The notes: generated by a model not told the origin, from the letters alone. A stretch of DNA of 11,127 nucleotides from Tardiphaga sp. (GCA_028290325.1 JAQGJY010000112.1:1-11127), one strand, 5' to 3'. Shown: positions 1 to 8,287, numbered from the stretch's first letter. A program made the numbers and translations.

Positions 1-1022
1 AACGGCTCGCGGCGATCGTCGTCGGGCTCGACCGCAACAAACAGCCGGTACGCGCGGGCGCGCTGAAATCCGAGGGCGCGATCGCCGCGCTGCTGAAGGA
101 CGCGCTGAAGCCGAACCTCGTGCAGACGCTGGAAAACAATCCGGCCTTCGTGCATGGCGGGCCTTTCGCCAACATCGCGCATGGCTGCAATTCGGCGATC
201 TCGACCAAGCTTGGATTGAAGCTGGCCGATTACGTCGTCACCGAGGCCGGCTTTGGCGCAGATCTCGGCGCGGAAAAATTTCTGAACATCAAATGCCGGC
301 AGGCGGGGCTGCGCCCCGACCTAGTGGTGATCGTCGCCACGGCGCGCGCGTTGAAATTTCACGGCGGCGTCGAGAAGGCCGATCTCGGCACCGAGAATGT
401 TGGCGCGGTGCGCGCGGGCCTGTCGAACTTGAAACGCCACGCCGCCAATATCGCGAAATTCGGATTGCCAGCCATCGTCGCGATCAACCGCTTCGGCAGC
501 GACACCGACGACGAAATCCGCGCCATCATCGACGGCTGCACGTCGATCGGCGTAACCGCCATCGTCTGCAATCACTTCTCGCAAGGCGGGCGCGGCGCGG
601 AAGACCTCGCCAACGCCGTCGTCGCCAAGATCGACGAAGGCAAGGCGAATTTCGCGCCGCTCTATCCGCTCGATCTGCCGCTGGCTGACAAGATGCGAAC
701 CATCGCGCGTGAGATCTATGGCGCGAAGGACATCGCGATCCCGAAGCCTGTCGTCAGCCGCCTGAAGGAATTCGAGGCGATGGGCTACGGCCATCTGCCG
801 ATCTGCATGGCGAAGACGCAATACAGCTTCTCGTCCGATCCCGATCTGCGCGGCGCGCCGGAGGATTTCATCCTGCCGATACGCGAGGTTCGGCTGTCCG
901 CCGGCGCGGGGTTCGTCGTCGCGATCTGTGGGGACATCCTGACGATGCCGGGCCTGCCGCGCGTGCCCTCCTCCGAACGCATCCGGATGGATATCCACGG
1001 CCGCATCGCGGGCTTGTCGTAG
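1..1022 (+). CDS. fhs: Formate--tetrahydrofolate ligase, C-terminal part (5' end outside window)
   Basis: This enzyme makes 10-formyltetrahydrofolate from formate, THF and ATP in cytoplasmic one-carbon metabolism. The reading frame is open from base 3 and ends at TAG 1020-1022, giving about 339 visible residues; the family is usually about 555-560, so roughly the first 220 residues, including the ATP-binding P-loop, are outside the window. Family-typical stretches are clear: NNPAFVHGGPFANIAHGCNS (from about base 132), TEAGFGADLGAEKF, and VATARALKFHGG (bases 333-368). The last matches the second family signature except that Ala replaces the usual Ile/Val. The C-terminus contains KTQYSFSSDP and GDILTMPGLPR, as expected. 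An ATG-like internal start exists near base 180, but homology runs without a break from base 3, so the gene is partial because of the window edge, not truncated. The next gene is 190 nt away and probably a separate unit. Confidence 0.96.
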   Translation, partial: RLAAIVVGLDRNKQPVRAGALKSEGAIAALLKDALKPNLVQTLENNPAFVHGGPFANIAHGCNSAISTKLGLKLADYVVTEAGFGADLGAEKFLNIKCRQAGLRPDLVVIVATARALKFHGGVEKADLGTENVGAVRAGLSNLKRHAANIAKFGLPAIVAINRFGSDTDDEIRAIIDGCTSIGVTAIVCNHFSQGGRGAEDLANAVVAKIDEGKANFAPLYPLDLPLADKMRTIAREIYGAKDIAIPKPVVSRLKEFEAMGYGHLPICMAKTQYSFSSDPDLRGAPEDFILPIREVRLSAGAGFVVAICGDILTMPGLPRVPSSERIRMDIHGRIAGLS

Positions 1023-1094
1023 CCCGCCGCTTCGGCTGAGCTTCGGAGCCCGCGCGACGCGGTTGCCAACGACAACGAATGTTCTTTCCACCAC

Positions 1095-1142
1095 GCGGAA
1101 TTAAATTCCGCTTGCATGATTTCGTCATGCGGGCATTCATGC
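1095..1142. promoter_or_regulatory. Two tandem perfect hairpins plus a repeated arm upstream of the CoA-transferase operon
   Basis: Hairpin one (1095-1111) has 6-bp arms GCGGAA/TTCCGC around TTAAA; as duplex DNA its symmetry extends to 8-bp arms around a central A. Hairpin two (1114-1130) has arms GCATGA/TCATGC around TTTCG. They are equal in length (17 nt) and separated by 2 nt. TCATGC recurs at 1137-1142, 12 nt after its first copy. No T-run follows, so a simple intrinsic terminator for fhs is unlikely. The position, 70-120 nt ahead of the GTG start at 1213, suits operators of a dimeric regulator or a structured leader. Function is inferred; I see no convincing -35/-10 pair nearby. Confidence 0.4.
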
Positions 1143-1202
1143 TCCCCAAAAATAACCCACGGCCGCAAGCGCGATACTGACGCGCCGAGCCGATGGATTT
1201 CC

Positions 1203-1208
1203 GGGAGA
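1203..1208 (+). promoter_or_regulatory. Shine-Dalgarno site deciding the GTG start at 1213
   Basis: GGGAGA lies 4 nt before GTG 1213-1215. The nearby ATG at 1193 is in another frame and soon meets a stop, so this site supports the GTG as the true start of the CoA-transferase. Confidence 0.7.
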
Positions 1209-1212
1209 CGTC

Positions 1213-3621
1213 GTGACGGCTTTGACCAATTTGCGCGTGATCGAAATCGGCAGTGCGGCGGCCGCGAGCTATTGCGCGCGGATGTTCGCGGACTTCGGCG
1301 CGCACGTCACCAAGATCGAACCGCCGGCGGGCGATGCGCTGCGCCACACGGCGCCCTTCACGCCGAACGGCGCGAGCGCGTGGTTCGTGTTCCTCAATGC
1401 CGGGAAATCGAGCCGCGTCACGCAGCCGGGTGACGCCGTCGCACTTGCGTCCTTGCTAAAGGACTGCGACGTGCTGATCGACGGACGCGGCGTTGATGGC
1501 GCGGATTGCCCCGCCATCGACCTTGATGCGATCCGCGCGGCCAATCCTGGCCTGATCCATATCGAGATGAGCTGGTTCGGCCATGAGGGGCCATACAACG
1601 ATTTCCAGATGTCGGACGTGGTCTGTCGCGCGCTCGCCGGGCTGAACAAACTCACCGGACCGGACGACGGGCCGCCGATCGCACAACCGGACTTCCAGAC
1701 CGGCATCTTCGCCGGGCTGTGGGGCTACATCGCCGCCACCTCGGCTCTGGTCGCGCGGCAGCAGACCGGCCTCGGCCGCGCGCTGCAACTCAGCATCTAT
1801 GAATCCTGCATCGCGATCGGCGAATATCTGATGTTCGAGTCGTGGTCGAAGGGCGAGGTGATGCAGCGCATCGGCGTCAATCGGTTTTGGCCGACATTTC
1901 CGGTCGGCATCTACGAGACCAAGGACGGCTGGCTCGGCGTCACCACGGTGACCCCGGCGCAGTGGATGGCGTTCTGCGACATGCTCGGCCTGACCGACTT
2001 GCGCGACGACGCGACGCTCACGATGGGCGTCGATCGATTGCAACGCATCGCCTTTGTCGAGGATCAGTTCATTCCGCGACTGAAGGACAAGACCGCGCTG
2101 GAATGGTTCGCCGAGGGCCTCAAGCGTAAAATCCCGATCGTGCCGGTGCCCAGCGTCGCCGACGTCATCGCCTCCGACGAACGCCGCGTGCGCGGCGCGA
2201 TCGTGCCGGTGTCGATCGGCGATGAAAGCGGCGTGATGCCCGGTTCGATGTCGCGGTTACGCGGCACGCCGCCGCAAGCCGGCGGCAAGGCGCCTGCTGT
2301 CGGCGAAGAGCAGGGCCGCAGAGCTCCCGCCCGCATCGCCACAACGGGCAATGGCGAGGCGCGCGAGCTGCCGCTGCAGGGCGTGCGCGTCGTCGATTTC
2401 TCGATGGGCTGGGCCGGGCCGTTGTGCACGCGCACGCTCGCGGATCTCGGCGCGGACGTCATCAAGATCGAATCGATCCAATATGCCGACTGGTGGCGCG
2501 GCGTCGATCGCCGCGACGCCTACATTAGAGGGCGCGAATATGAGAAGGTGCCGCGCTTTTCGATGATGAACCGCAACAAACGCGGCGTCACCCTCGATCT
2601 GTCGCGTCCGGCTGGCGTGGCGCTGGCAAAGCGGCTGGTCGAAAGCTCGGATATCGTCGTCGATAATTATTCCGTCGATGTGCTGCCGAAGCTCGGCCTC
2701 GGCTATGACGTGCTGAGCAAGATCAAGCCATCTCTGGTGATGATGTCGATGTCGGCCTTCGGCAGCGGCAGCGCGTTCCGCGATTGCCGGGCTTATGGAT
2801 CGACGCTCGAACAAGGCTCCGGCGTGCCGAGCGTCGTCGGCGAGCCCGACGGCCCGCCAACGATGCAGCACACCGCGTTCGGCGACCCGACCGGCGGCCT
2901 CAACGGCGCGTCCGCCGTGCTGACCGCGCTGCTGCACGCGCGCGCCACCGGGCAAGGCCAGGTCATCGATCTCTCGCAGATCGAATGCATGATTCCCTAT
3001 GCCGCGCCGTGGATCGTCGCGCATGCGTTCGACGGCAACGAACCGACCCGCTACGGCAACGCGCATCCCGACCACGCGCCGCATGGTTGCTTCCCTTGCA
3101 AAGCCGACAATTCGTGGATTGCCATCGCGGTAACATCAGATGCGATGTGGCCGAAGCTCGCCACAACCATCGGCTTCGCCAATGACGCATCGCTGGCGAC
3201 GGCGCAAGGCCGTCGCGCGCGCGATGGCGAGATCGCCGCCGCCATCCGCGCATGGACCGCCGCCCGCGAGGCCGACGCGGCGATGACCGAATTGCAGGCG
3301 GCCGGCGTCGCGGCCGGCGTGCTCCGCGCGCCGATCGAAATGCTCGGCGACGCGCAATTGCAGGCGCGCCATTTCGTGCAGCAGGTCGATCGCGACTTCA
3401 TCGGCCGGCATCCCGAGCCGTCGCTGCCGTTCCGCGCCGGCGACCGGCCCTACCCGGTCCGCGCCGCCGCGCCGACGCTCGGCCAGCACAATGCCGACGT
3501 GCTCAAAGGCGTGCTCGGCCTATCCGACAGCGAATATGACGCGCTGCTGCGAGACGCGATCATCGGCACGGAAGTGCCGTTGCCGAACGCAACCGTCCCG
3601 ACAACGCCAACGGCGCGCTGA
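1213..3621 (+). CDS. Fused two-domain family III (CaiB/BaiF) CoA-transferase
   Basis: Family III CoA-transferases move CoA between carboxylic acids through an enzyme-bound mixed anhydride. The 802-aa product is about twice the usual ~400 residues and carries two family modules. Module 1 (about 5-350) begins LRVIEIGS with FADFGAHVTKIEPP. Module 2 (about 387-780) begins LQGVRVVDFSMGWAGPL with LADLGADVIKIES and retains the NRNKRGVTLDLS stretch (453-464). A linker rich in Gly, Ala, Pro and Arg (about 350-386) joins them. Module 1 is more diverged in the region after its N-terminal motif (LNAGKSSRV). At the position of the family's nucleophilic Asp (three residues after Ser in the xDxS motif), both modules appear to have Glu: E197 (LQLSIYES) and E591 (VIDLSQIE). 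The GTG start is supported by GGGAGA upstream. The stop overlaps the next gene's ATG in TGATG, so this is the first gene of the transporter operon. The product is cytoplasmic; its acid substrates are unknown. Confidence 0.9.
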   Translation: MTALTNLRVIEIGSAAAASYCARMFADFGAHVTKIEPPAGDALRHTAPFTPNGASAWFVFLNAGKSSRVTQPGDAVALASLLKDCDVLIDGRGVDGADCPAIDLDAIRAANPGLIHIEMSWFGHEGPYNDFQMSDVVCRALAGLNKLTGPDDGPPIAQPDFQTGIFAGLWGYIAATSALVARQQTGLGRALQLSIYESCIAIGEYLMFESWSKGEVMQRIGVNRFWPTFPVGIYETKDGWLGVTTVTPAQWMAFCDMLGLTDLRDDATLTMGVDRLQRIAFVEDQFIPRLKDKTALEWFAEGLKRKIPIVPVPSVADVIASDERRVRGAIVPVSIGDESGVMPGSMSRLRGTPPQAGGKAPAVGEEQGRRAPARIATTGNGEARELPLQGVRVVDFSMGWAGPLCTRTLADLGADVIKIESIQYADWWRGVDRRDAYIRGREYEKVPRFSMMNRNKRGVTLDLSRPAGVALAKRLVESSDIVVDNYSVDVLPKLGLGYDVLSKIKPSLVMMSMSAFGSGSAFRDCRAYGSTLEQGSGVPSVVGEPDGPPTMQHTAFGDPTGGLNGASAVLTALLHARATGQGQVIDLSQIECMIPYAAPWIVAHAFDGNEPTRYGNAHPDHAPHGCFPCKADNSWIAIAVTSDAMWPKLATTIGFANDASLATAQGRRARDGEIAAAIRAWTAAREADAAMTELQAAGVAAGVLRAPIEMLGDAQLQARHFVQQVDRDFIGRHPEPSLPFRAGDRPYPVRAAAPTLGQHNADVLKGVLGLSDSEYDALLRDAIIGTEVPLPNATVPTTPTAR

Positions 3622-4646
3622 TGGATGCGATGACCGCACCCGCGCCGTCTGACACTCCGCTGCTATCGATCCGCGGGCTCGGCATTCGCTTTCGCACCGC
3701 GCAAGGCGACTGGCAGGCCACGCGCGATGTCAGTTTCGATATCGCGCGTGGCGAGCGACTCGGCATCGTCGGCGAAAGCGGCTGCGGCAAAACCATCACC
3801 GGCCTGTCGATGCTGCGGCTGCTGCCGCCGCGCGTCGCGACGGTCGAAGGGACCATCGGCTTCGAGGGCAAGAACCTGGTCGACTGCGCCGCGCGCGACA
3901 TGCGCCGGGTCCGCGGCCGGCGTATCGGCATGATCTTTCAGGAGCCGATGAGCGCGCTTGATCCGGTATTCACGGTCGGCGACCAGATCGCGGAATCGCT
4001 CCGCGTGCATCAGACCATCTCGAAGGCCGACGCCCGCGCCCGCGCCATCGAGATGCTCAAGCGCGTCGGCATTGCCTCGCCCGAACGCCGCGTCGATGAT
4101 TTTCCGCATCAACTGTCCGGCGGCATGCGGCAGCGCGTCATGATCGCGGCGGCCTTGATCTGCCAACCACAATTGCTGATCGCGGACGAGCCGACCACCG
4201 CGCTCGACGTCACCGTGCAGGCGCAGATTCTCGATCTGCTGCGCGAATTGTCGGCGTCGTCGGATACGGCGCTGATGCTGATCACGCATGATATCGGCGT
4301 CGTCGCGGAAAGCTGCACGCGAATGCTGACGATGTATGCCGGCGAGGTGATCGAGGACGCGCCGGTGGACGACGCGCTACGCCGACCGCTGCACCCCTAT
4401 ACGTCAGGGCTGCTGCGCTCGCTGCCGCATTTGAGCGAGCGCCGCAGCAAACTGCCGTCGATTCCCGGCCGCGTGCCGACACTTAATATGCCGACAGGCT
4501 GCCGATTTCAGCCGCGCTGCTCGCATGCGACGCAAGGCTGCGAGCGACCGCAGGCGCTGCTCGATGCCGGTGATCGGCCTGGCTCTGGCCGCCGCGTGCG
4601 CTGCTGGCGTTTCCGGGACATCGATCTGCCCGGCGTGGTGCATTGA
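3621..4646 (+). CDS. Opp/Dpp-type ABC transporter ATP-binding protein (DppD-like)
   Basis: One of two cytoplasmic ATPases that power import through the permeases encoded downstream. The 341-aa protein has a complete nucleotide-binding domain: Walker A GESGCGKT (51-58), Q-loop IFQEP (Gln107), signature LSGGM (165-169), Walker B LLIADE (185-190), D-loop ALD (194-196) and H-loop His223. The C-terminal Opp/Dpp-specific region follows (HPYTSGLL, then Cys-rich GCRFQPRCSHATQGC); in some family members these cysteines bind an iron-sulfur cluster. The ATG overlaps the previous stop (TGATG); a second in-frame ATG at 3630 is an alternative start costing three residues. The gene ends with TGA 4644-4646, next to the second ATPase gene, implying translational coupling. 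All motifs for hydrolysis are intact. Family substrates are di- and oligopeptides, nickel and others, so the name DppD reflects type, not a proven substrate. Confidence 0.93.
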   Translation: MDAMTAPAPSDTPLLSIRGLGIRFRTAQGDWQATRDVSFDIARGERLGIVGESGCGKTITGLSMLRLLPPRVATVEGTIGFEGKNLVDCAARDMRRVRGRRIGMIFQEPMSALDPVFTVGDQIAESLRVHQTISKADARARAIEMLKRVGIASPERRVDDFPHQLSGGMRQRVMIAAALICQPQLLIADEPTTALDVTVQAQILDLLRELSASSDTALMLITHDIGVVAESCTRMLTMYAGEVIEDAPVDDALRRPLHPYTSGLLRSLPHLSERRSKLPSIPGRVPTLNMPTGCRFQPRCSHATQGCERPQALLDAGDRPGSGRRVRCWRFRDIDLPGVVH

Positions 4647-4648
4647 GC

Positions 4649-5668
4649 ATGGCCGCGTTAGCAGAACAGCCGATTGTCTCGGTCCGCGACCTCGTCGTGC
4701 GGTTTCCGACCCAGGATCGCCGCGCCACCGTGAAGGCGATCGACGGCGTCTCGTTCGATGTCCGCGCCGGCGAAACCTTCGGCATCATCGGCGAGTCCGG
4801 ATCGGGCAAGACCACGGTCGGCCGCACGCTTGTCTTTTTGCAACCGCCGACATCCGGCACGATGCACCATGATGGCGTCGACGCGGCCAGCATCTCGACC
4901 CGGGAATTGCGCCAGCATCGCCGCGATTACCAGATCATCTTTCAGGATCCGAACGCGGCGCTCAACCCGCGTATGAGCATCGTCGCGTCGGTGATGGAGC
5001 CGCTCAAGCTTGCGAAAAGCGGGACCGCCTCCGAGTGCCGCGCGCGCGCCATCGCGGCGCTGGAGCGGGTCGGTCTCGCGCCCGAAACCGGTGACCGTTA
5101 TCCGCATCAATTGTCAGGTGGCCAGAAGCAGCGCGTGCTGATCGCGCGCGCGCTGACGCTGCGGCCGCGCCTTCTCGTCTGCGACGAGGTCGTCGCCGCG
5201 CTGGACATGTCGATTCGTGGCGACGTGCTCAATCTGTTCGCGGAATTGCAACGCGATTTCGGCCTGACCTACGTGTTCATCACGCATGATCTGTCCGTGG
5301 TCTCGCATATCAGCGACCGTATCGCGGTGATGTATCTCGGCCGTTTCATGGAGATGGGGCCGACCGAGCCGATGATGGCGCAGCCGCTGCATCCCTATAC
5401 CGAGGCGCTATTGTCCGCCGAGCCGTCGCCGCTGCCGTCCGATCTGCGCCAACCGCGCCGCATCGTGCTGCAAGGCGAAATCCCGAGCCCGATCGATCCG
5501 CCTTCGGGCTGCCGCTTTCGCACGCGCTGCCGCTACGCGCAGCCGGACTGCGCGACCACCGAACCCGTCTGGCGCGAATTGACGCCGGGACGCTTCGTCG
5601 CCTGCCACTATGCCGGCCAGCCCGGCTTCATGTCGTCACAACCAACACACCACGGGAGCGCCTCATGA
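4649..5668 (+). CDS. Opp/Dpp-type ABC transporter ATP-binding protein (DppF-like)
   Basis: The second ATPase of the heteromeric importer. From ATG 4649 it is 339 aa; a TTG at 4643, overlapping the previous stop, could add two residues, but the ATG is preferred. Motifs: Walker A GESGSGKT (48-55), Q-loop IFQDP (Gln99), signature LSGGQ (155-159), Walker B LLVCDE (175-180), D-loop ALD and H-loop His213. After the Walker B Glu the sequence reads EVVAALD rather than the more usual EPxSALD, a Pro-to-Val change that leaves the catalytic Glu and D-loop intact. The C-terminal Opp/Dpp region has HPYTEALL and cysteines in GCRFRTRCRYAQPDC. The stop overlaps the ATG of the binding-protein gene (ATGA at 5665-5668), so expression is probably coupled. 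GESGSGKT and LSGGQ being fully canonical suggests both ATPases are active. Confidence 0.93.
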   Translation: MAALAEQPIVSVRDLVVRFPTQDRRATVKAIDGVSFDVRAGETFGIIGESGSGKTTVGRTLVFLQPPTSGTMHHDGVDAASISTRELRQHRRDYQIIFQDPNAALNPRMSIVASVMEPLKLAKSGTASECRARAIAALERVGLAPETGDRYPHQLSGGQKQRVLIARALTLRPRLLVCDEVVAALDMSIRGDVLNLFAELQRDFGLTYVFITHDLSVVSHISDRIAVMYLGRFMEMGPTEPMMAQPLHPYTEALLSAEPSPLPSDLRQPRRIVLQGEIPSPIDPPSGCRFRTRCRYAQPDCATTEPVWRELTPGRFVACHYAGQPGFMSSQPTHHGSAS

Positions 5669-7230
5669 CCGACTCTACCGATCCGCGACGTCTCGCTCTG
5701 TCGCGCCGCGATGCGCTGGCTCTTCTTGGCGGCGCCGGCATCGCGCTGTCGTCATCATCGCTTGCGTCCGCGCAGGAGAGGCCGAGGCGCGGCGGCGTGC
5801 TGAAGATTTCAGCGGCGGCGAATCCGTCGAGCCTCGATCCCGCCACCGGCGGCGCGGGCTCCGATCACACCTTCCTGTACACGATGTACGATACGCTGAC
5901 CGAATGGGACTATGCGACGCTGGCGCCGAAGCCCGGCCTCGCCGAGTCCTGGAGCTATTCCGACCCGCAGACTTTGGTGCTGAACATCCGCGGCGGCGTG
6001 ACGTTTCACGACGGCACCAAGCTCGACGCCGAGGCCGTGAAGTTCAATCTCGATCGCAACAAGACCGACAAGAGATCCAACATCAAAGCCGATCTCGTCG
6101 CGGTGTCATCCGTCGACGTCACCGGCCCGCAACAGGTGACGCTCAAGCTCGCCAATCCGGATTCCGCGTTGCCCGGCATCTTGTCGGACCGCGCCGGCAT
6201 GATGGTGTCGCCAGCCGCCGTCAAGGCGAAAGACAATCTCGACCGCACGCCGGTCGGCTGCGGCGCTTATACGTTCGTAAGCTGGAACGACAACGACCGT
6301 ATCGTCGTCAAGCGCAACGATAAATACTGGCGCGAGGGCAAGCCCTATCTCGACGGCATCGAATTCGCGATCATTCCCGAGCTGACCACGGGTCTGCGCT
6401 CGGTGATCGCCGGACAGAACGATTTTATCTATTCGCTGCCGCCGCGCCAGAAGGCGATTCTGGATCGCGCCAAGAGCCTTCAGATCGTCACCGGGCCGAC
6501 CGTTTATTGCGTGCAACTGTATCTGAACTGGGCGCGGCCGCCCTTCGACAATATCAAGGTGCGGCAGGCGCTGAACTTCGCGATCGACCGCGAGACGTTT
6601 GTGCGCGCGGCCTTCGCCGGCATCGGCGAACCGGCGCGGATGAACCTGCCGTCGTCGCATTGGGCCTACGACAAGGCCATTGCGGGCCTCTACCCCTACG
6701 ATCCGGAGAAGGCGAAAAAGCTGCTGGCCGAGGCCGGTCATGCCAACGGCCTCAGCATCGAATTCGGCGGCTATACCGATCAGGATTCGGTGCAGCGTCA
6801 GGAAATCCTGATCGAGCAGCTCCGCAAGGCCGGCTTCAACATCCGCTTCGGTAACGGCTCGATCGCGGAAGCCAGCGCGGCGTTCTTCGGCGCGGAAAAG
6901 AAATATGCCGCCTTGCTGTCGGCGTGGACCGGGCGGCCCGACCCGAGCCTGACCTATTCGCTGATGTATTCGAAGGATGCCTACTACAACGCGGGACGCG
7001 GCGAGGTGCCGGCGGAATTGACGGCCGCGATCAAGGACTCCCGGTCCAGCGAGGATCAGGACACCCGCCGCAAGGCCTTCGCCACCGTGCAGCGCCTGGT
7101 CATGGAAAACGCCTTCGTGGCCCCGCTCGCGTTCCAGTTCGAACTGGACGCGATGAGCGCCAAGGTCAAGGGCTTCCGGCCGAACCTGCTCGGCAAGCCG
7201 AAATACGAGGACGTCTGGCTGCAGGGGTAG
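5665..7230 (+). CDS. ABC transporter substrate-binding protein, family 5 (DppA/OppA-like), with Tat-type signal
   Basis: The periplasmic receptor that captures the ligand and delivers it to the permease pair. The 521-aa length is typical for family 5 (SBP_bac_5). The N-terminus has a twin-arginine motif SRRDALALL (13-21), a moderately hydrophobic core, and a probable cleavage site ASA|Q after residue 36, indicating export in folded form by Tat; this is a prediction. Family features include GGVLKISAAANPSSLDPAT (43-61), LAESW, GVTFHDGTKLDAEAVKFNLDR, and VRQALNFAIDRE in the middle. WTGRPDPS (421-428) occupies the place where DppA has its ligand-contacting Asp. GGGAG at 5654-5658 precedes ATG 5665 by 6 nt, supporting this start; the ATG overlaps the upstream stop. 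Placement after the ATPases and before the permeases differs from the common dppABCDF order. Ligand: not deducible; peptides, nickel, opines or other small organics are all bound by this family. Confidence 0.93.
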   Translation: MTDSTDPRRLALSRRDALALLGGAGIALSSSSLASAQERPRRGGVLKISAAANPSSLDPATGGAGSDHTFLYTMYDTLTEWDYATLAPKPGLAESWSYSDPQTLVLNIRGGVTFHDGTKLDAEAVKFNLDRNKTDKRSNIKADLVAVSSVDVTGPQQVTLKLANPDSALPGILSDRAGMMVSPAAVKAKDNLDRTPVGCGAYTFVSWNDNDRIVVKRNDKYWREGKPYLDGIEFAIIPELTTGLRSVIAGQNDFIYSLPPRQKAILDRAKSLQIVTGPTVYCVQLYLNWARPPFDNIKVRQALNFAIDRETFVRAAFAGIGEPARMNLPSSHWAYDKAIAGLYPYDPEKAKKLLAEAGHANGLSIEFGGYTDQDSVQRQEILIEQLRKAGFNIRFGNGSIAEASAAFFGAEKKYAALLSAWTGRPDPSLTYSLMYSKDAYYNAGRGEVPAELTAAIKDSRSSEDQDTRRKAFATVQRLVMENAFVAPLAFQFELDAMSAKVKGFRPNLLGKPKYEDVWLQG

Positions 7231-7280
7231 TCTCTTCTCCCCCGTCACCCTTCCCCGACCCTCCCCCAAGGGAGCGAGCG
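7231..7280. repeat. Pyrimidine-rich tract and short hairpin between binding-protein and permease genes
   Basis: The 100-nt gap 7231-7330 is the only sizeable break in the operon. Bases 7231-7266 are almost entirely C/T (four purines), followed by a short inverted repeat CTCCC (7261-7265) / GGGAG (7270-7274) around CCAA. C-rich/G-rich inverted sequences of this kind are scattered between genes in many alphaproteobacteria, so a degraded intergenic repeat is one explanation; an mRNA-processing or stability element separating binding protein from permeases is another. No T-run follows, so termination is not indicated. Only one copy is in the window. Confidence 0.35.
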
Positions 7281-7330
7281 CGCGATGCCGCCGCGGACGC
7301 GCTGTCCTTCGACGAAAACGAGACCGGCCG

Positions 7331-8287
7331 ATGGCACGACGCAGCACGACACGGATCATCGGCGGACGCCTGTTGCAGGCGCTTCCGGTGATCTTCCTTG
7401 CCACCTTCATCGTGTTTTCGATTCTCAAGCTGATCCCCGGCGACATCGCGGTGACGCTGGCCGGTGACAACGCGACCGATGCCCGGCTCGACGAAATTCG
7501 GGCCCTCTACGGGCTCGACCAGCCGTTCTTCGTGCAATACGGCGCATGGTTGTGGAAGGCGGTGCAAGGCGACCTGTCGCGCTCGCTGCTGTCCGGCGAA
7601 CCTGTCATCGCCGCGATCGCGCGGCAGTTTCCCAACACGCTGCTGATCGTGTTCATCGCCATCATCATTTCGCTCACGGTGGGCGTGCCGCTCGGCATCG
7701 CGGCGGCAATTAAACCCGGCGGCGTGATCGACCGGCTGGTCACCTTCGTGTCGTCGCTCGGCATCGCGACACCCTATTTCTGGCTCGGCATGCTGCTGGT
7801 CGATCTGTTCGCGCTGCGTTTGAACTGGCTCCCCGCGACCGGCGCGAAATCCCTGTCGGTCGCCCCGCTCGACGCGATCCAGCATGCGATTTTGCCGGCG
7901 ATGGCGATCGCGGCCGGCGGCATCGCGGCGATCTCGCGACAGTTGCGCGCATCGTTGATGGATATTCTCTCGTCGCAGTTCGTTCGCACGCTGACGGCGA
8001 AAGGCCTTTCGCCGTCAGCGATCCTGTGGAAGCACGGGCTGAAGAATGTCGGCGTCAATTTGCTGACGGTGACGGGGCTTCTGGTCAACAACATGCTGGC
8101 CGCCACCGTCGTCGTCGAAGCCGTGTTCGCGATCCCCGGCATGGGCAATCTGATTGTGCGCGCCGCGATTCAACGCGATCTGCCGATGGTGCAGGGCGTC
8201 ATCTTCGCGATGGTGATCGTGGTGATCCTCGTCAACCTGATCACCGATCTGCTCTGCGCCACGATCGATCCACGAATCGAAGCATAG
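7331..8287 (+). CDS. Dpp-type ABC transporter permease (DppB-like)
   Basis: One of two inner-membrane subunits forming the translocation pore. The 318-aa length fits the DppB/OppB group. A first membrane helix (about 13-31) is followed by a periplasmic region with the typical IPGD (35-38) and LGLDQP-like YGLDQPFFVQY stretch (60-70). Further helices lie at about 101-127, 135-160, 183-202, 243-265 and 288-308. The cytoplasmic EAA-type loop that docks the ATPases is around 215-240 (FVRTLTAKGLSPSAILWKHG). The C-terminal DPRI ending is also typical. ATG 7331 is the first good start in frame; only a weak purine stretch (ACGAGA, about 7318-7323) precedes it, so translation initiation may be modest. 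The gene is 10 nt before the second permease gene. Confidence 0.94.
   Translation: MARRSTTRIIGGRLLQALPVIFLATFIVFSILKLIPGDIAVTLAGDNATDARLDEIRALYGLDQPFFVQYGAWLWKAVQGDLSRSLLSGEPVIAAIARQFPNTLLIVFIAIIISLTVGVPLGIAAAIKPGGVIDRLVTFVSSLGIATPYFWLGMLLVDLFALRLNWLPATGAKSLSVAPLDAIQHAILPAMAIAAGGIAAISRQLRASLMDILSSQFVRTLTAKGLSPSAILWKHGLKNVGVNLLTVTGLLVNNMLAATVVVEAVFAIPGMGNLIVRAAIQRDLPMVQGVIFAMVIVVILVNLITDLLCATIDPRIEA

Noticed and set aside
1009..1053. Hairpin-forming sequences around the fhs stop (CGGGCT/AGCCCG and GCCG/CGGC) as an fhs terminator
   Set aside because: Stems are short, several pairings compete, and no T-run follows.
321..1094. Minus-strand open frame of about 257 codons opposite fhs
   Set aside because: fhs is unmistakable on the plus strand; the opposite product has no domain and an Arg/Asp-rich shadow composition.
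2257..3084. Minus-strand open frame of about 275 codons within the CoA-transferase gene
   Set aside because: Composition is typical of a shadow frame (Arg/Ala/His-rich), and the plus-strand product has clear family motifs throughout.
6106..7470. Long open frame (about 454 codons) on the minus strand opposite the binding-protein gene
   Set aside because: It is antisense to a well-supported family 5 binding protein, its product is Arg/His/Gly-rich with no recognisable domain, and such frames are common in high-GC DNA.
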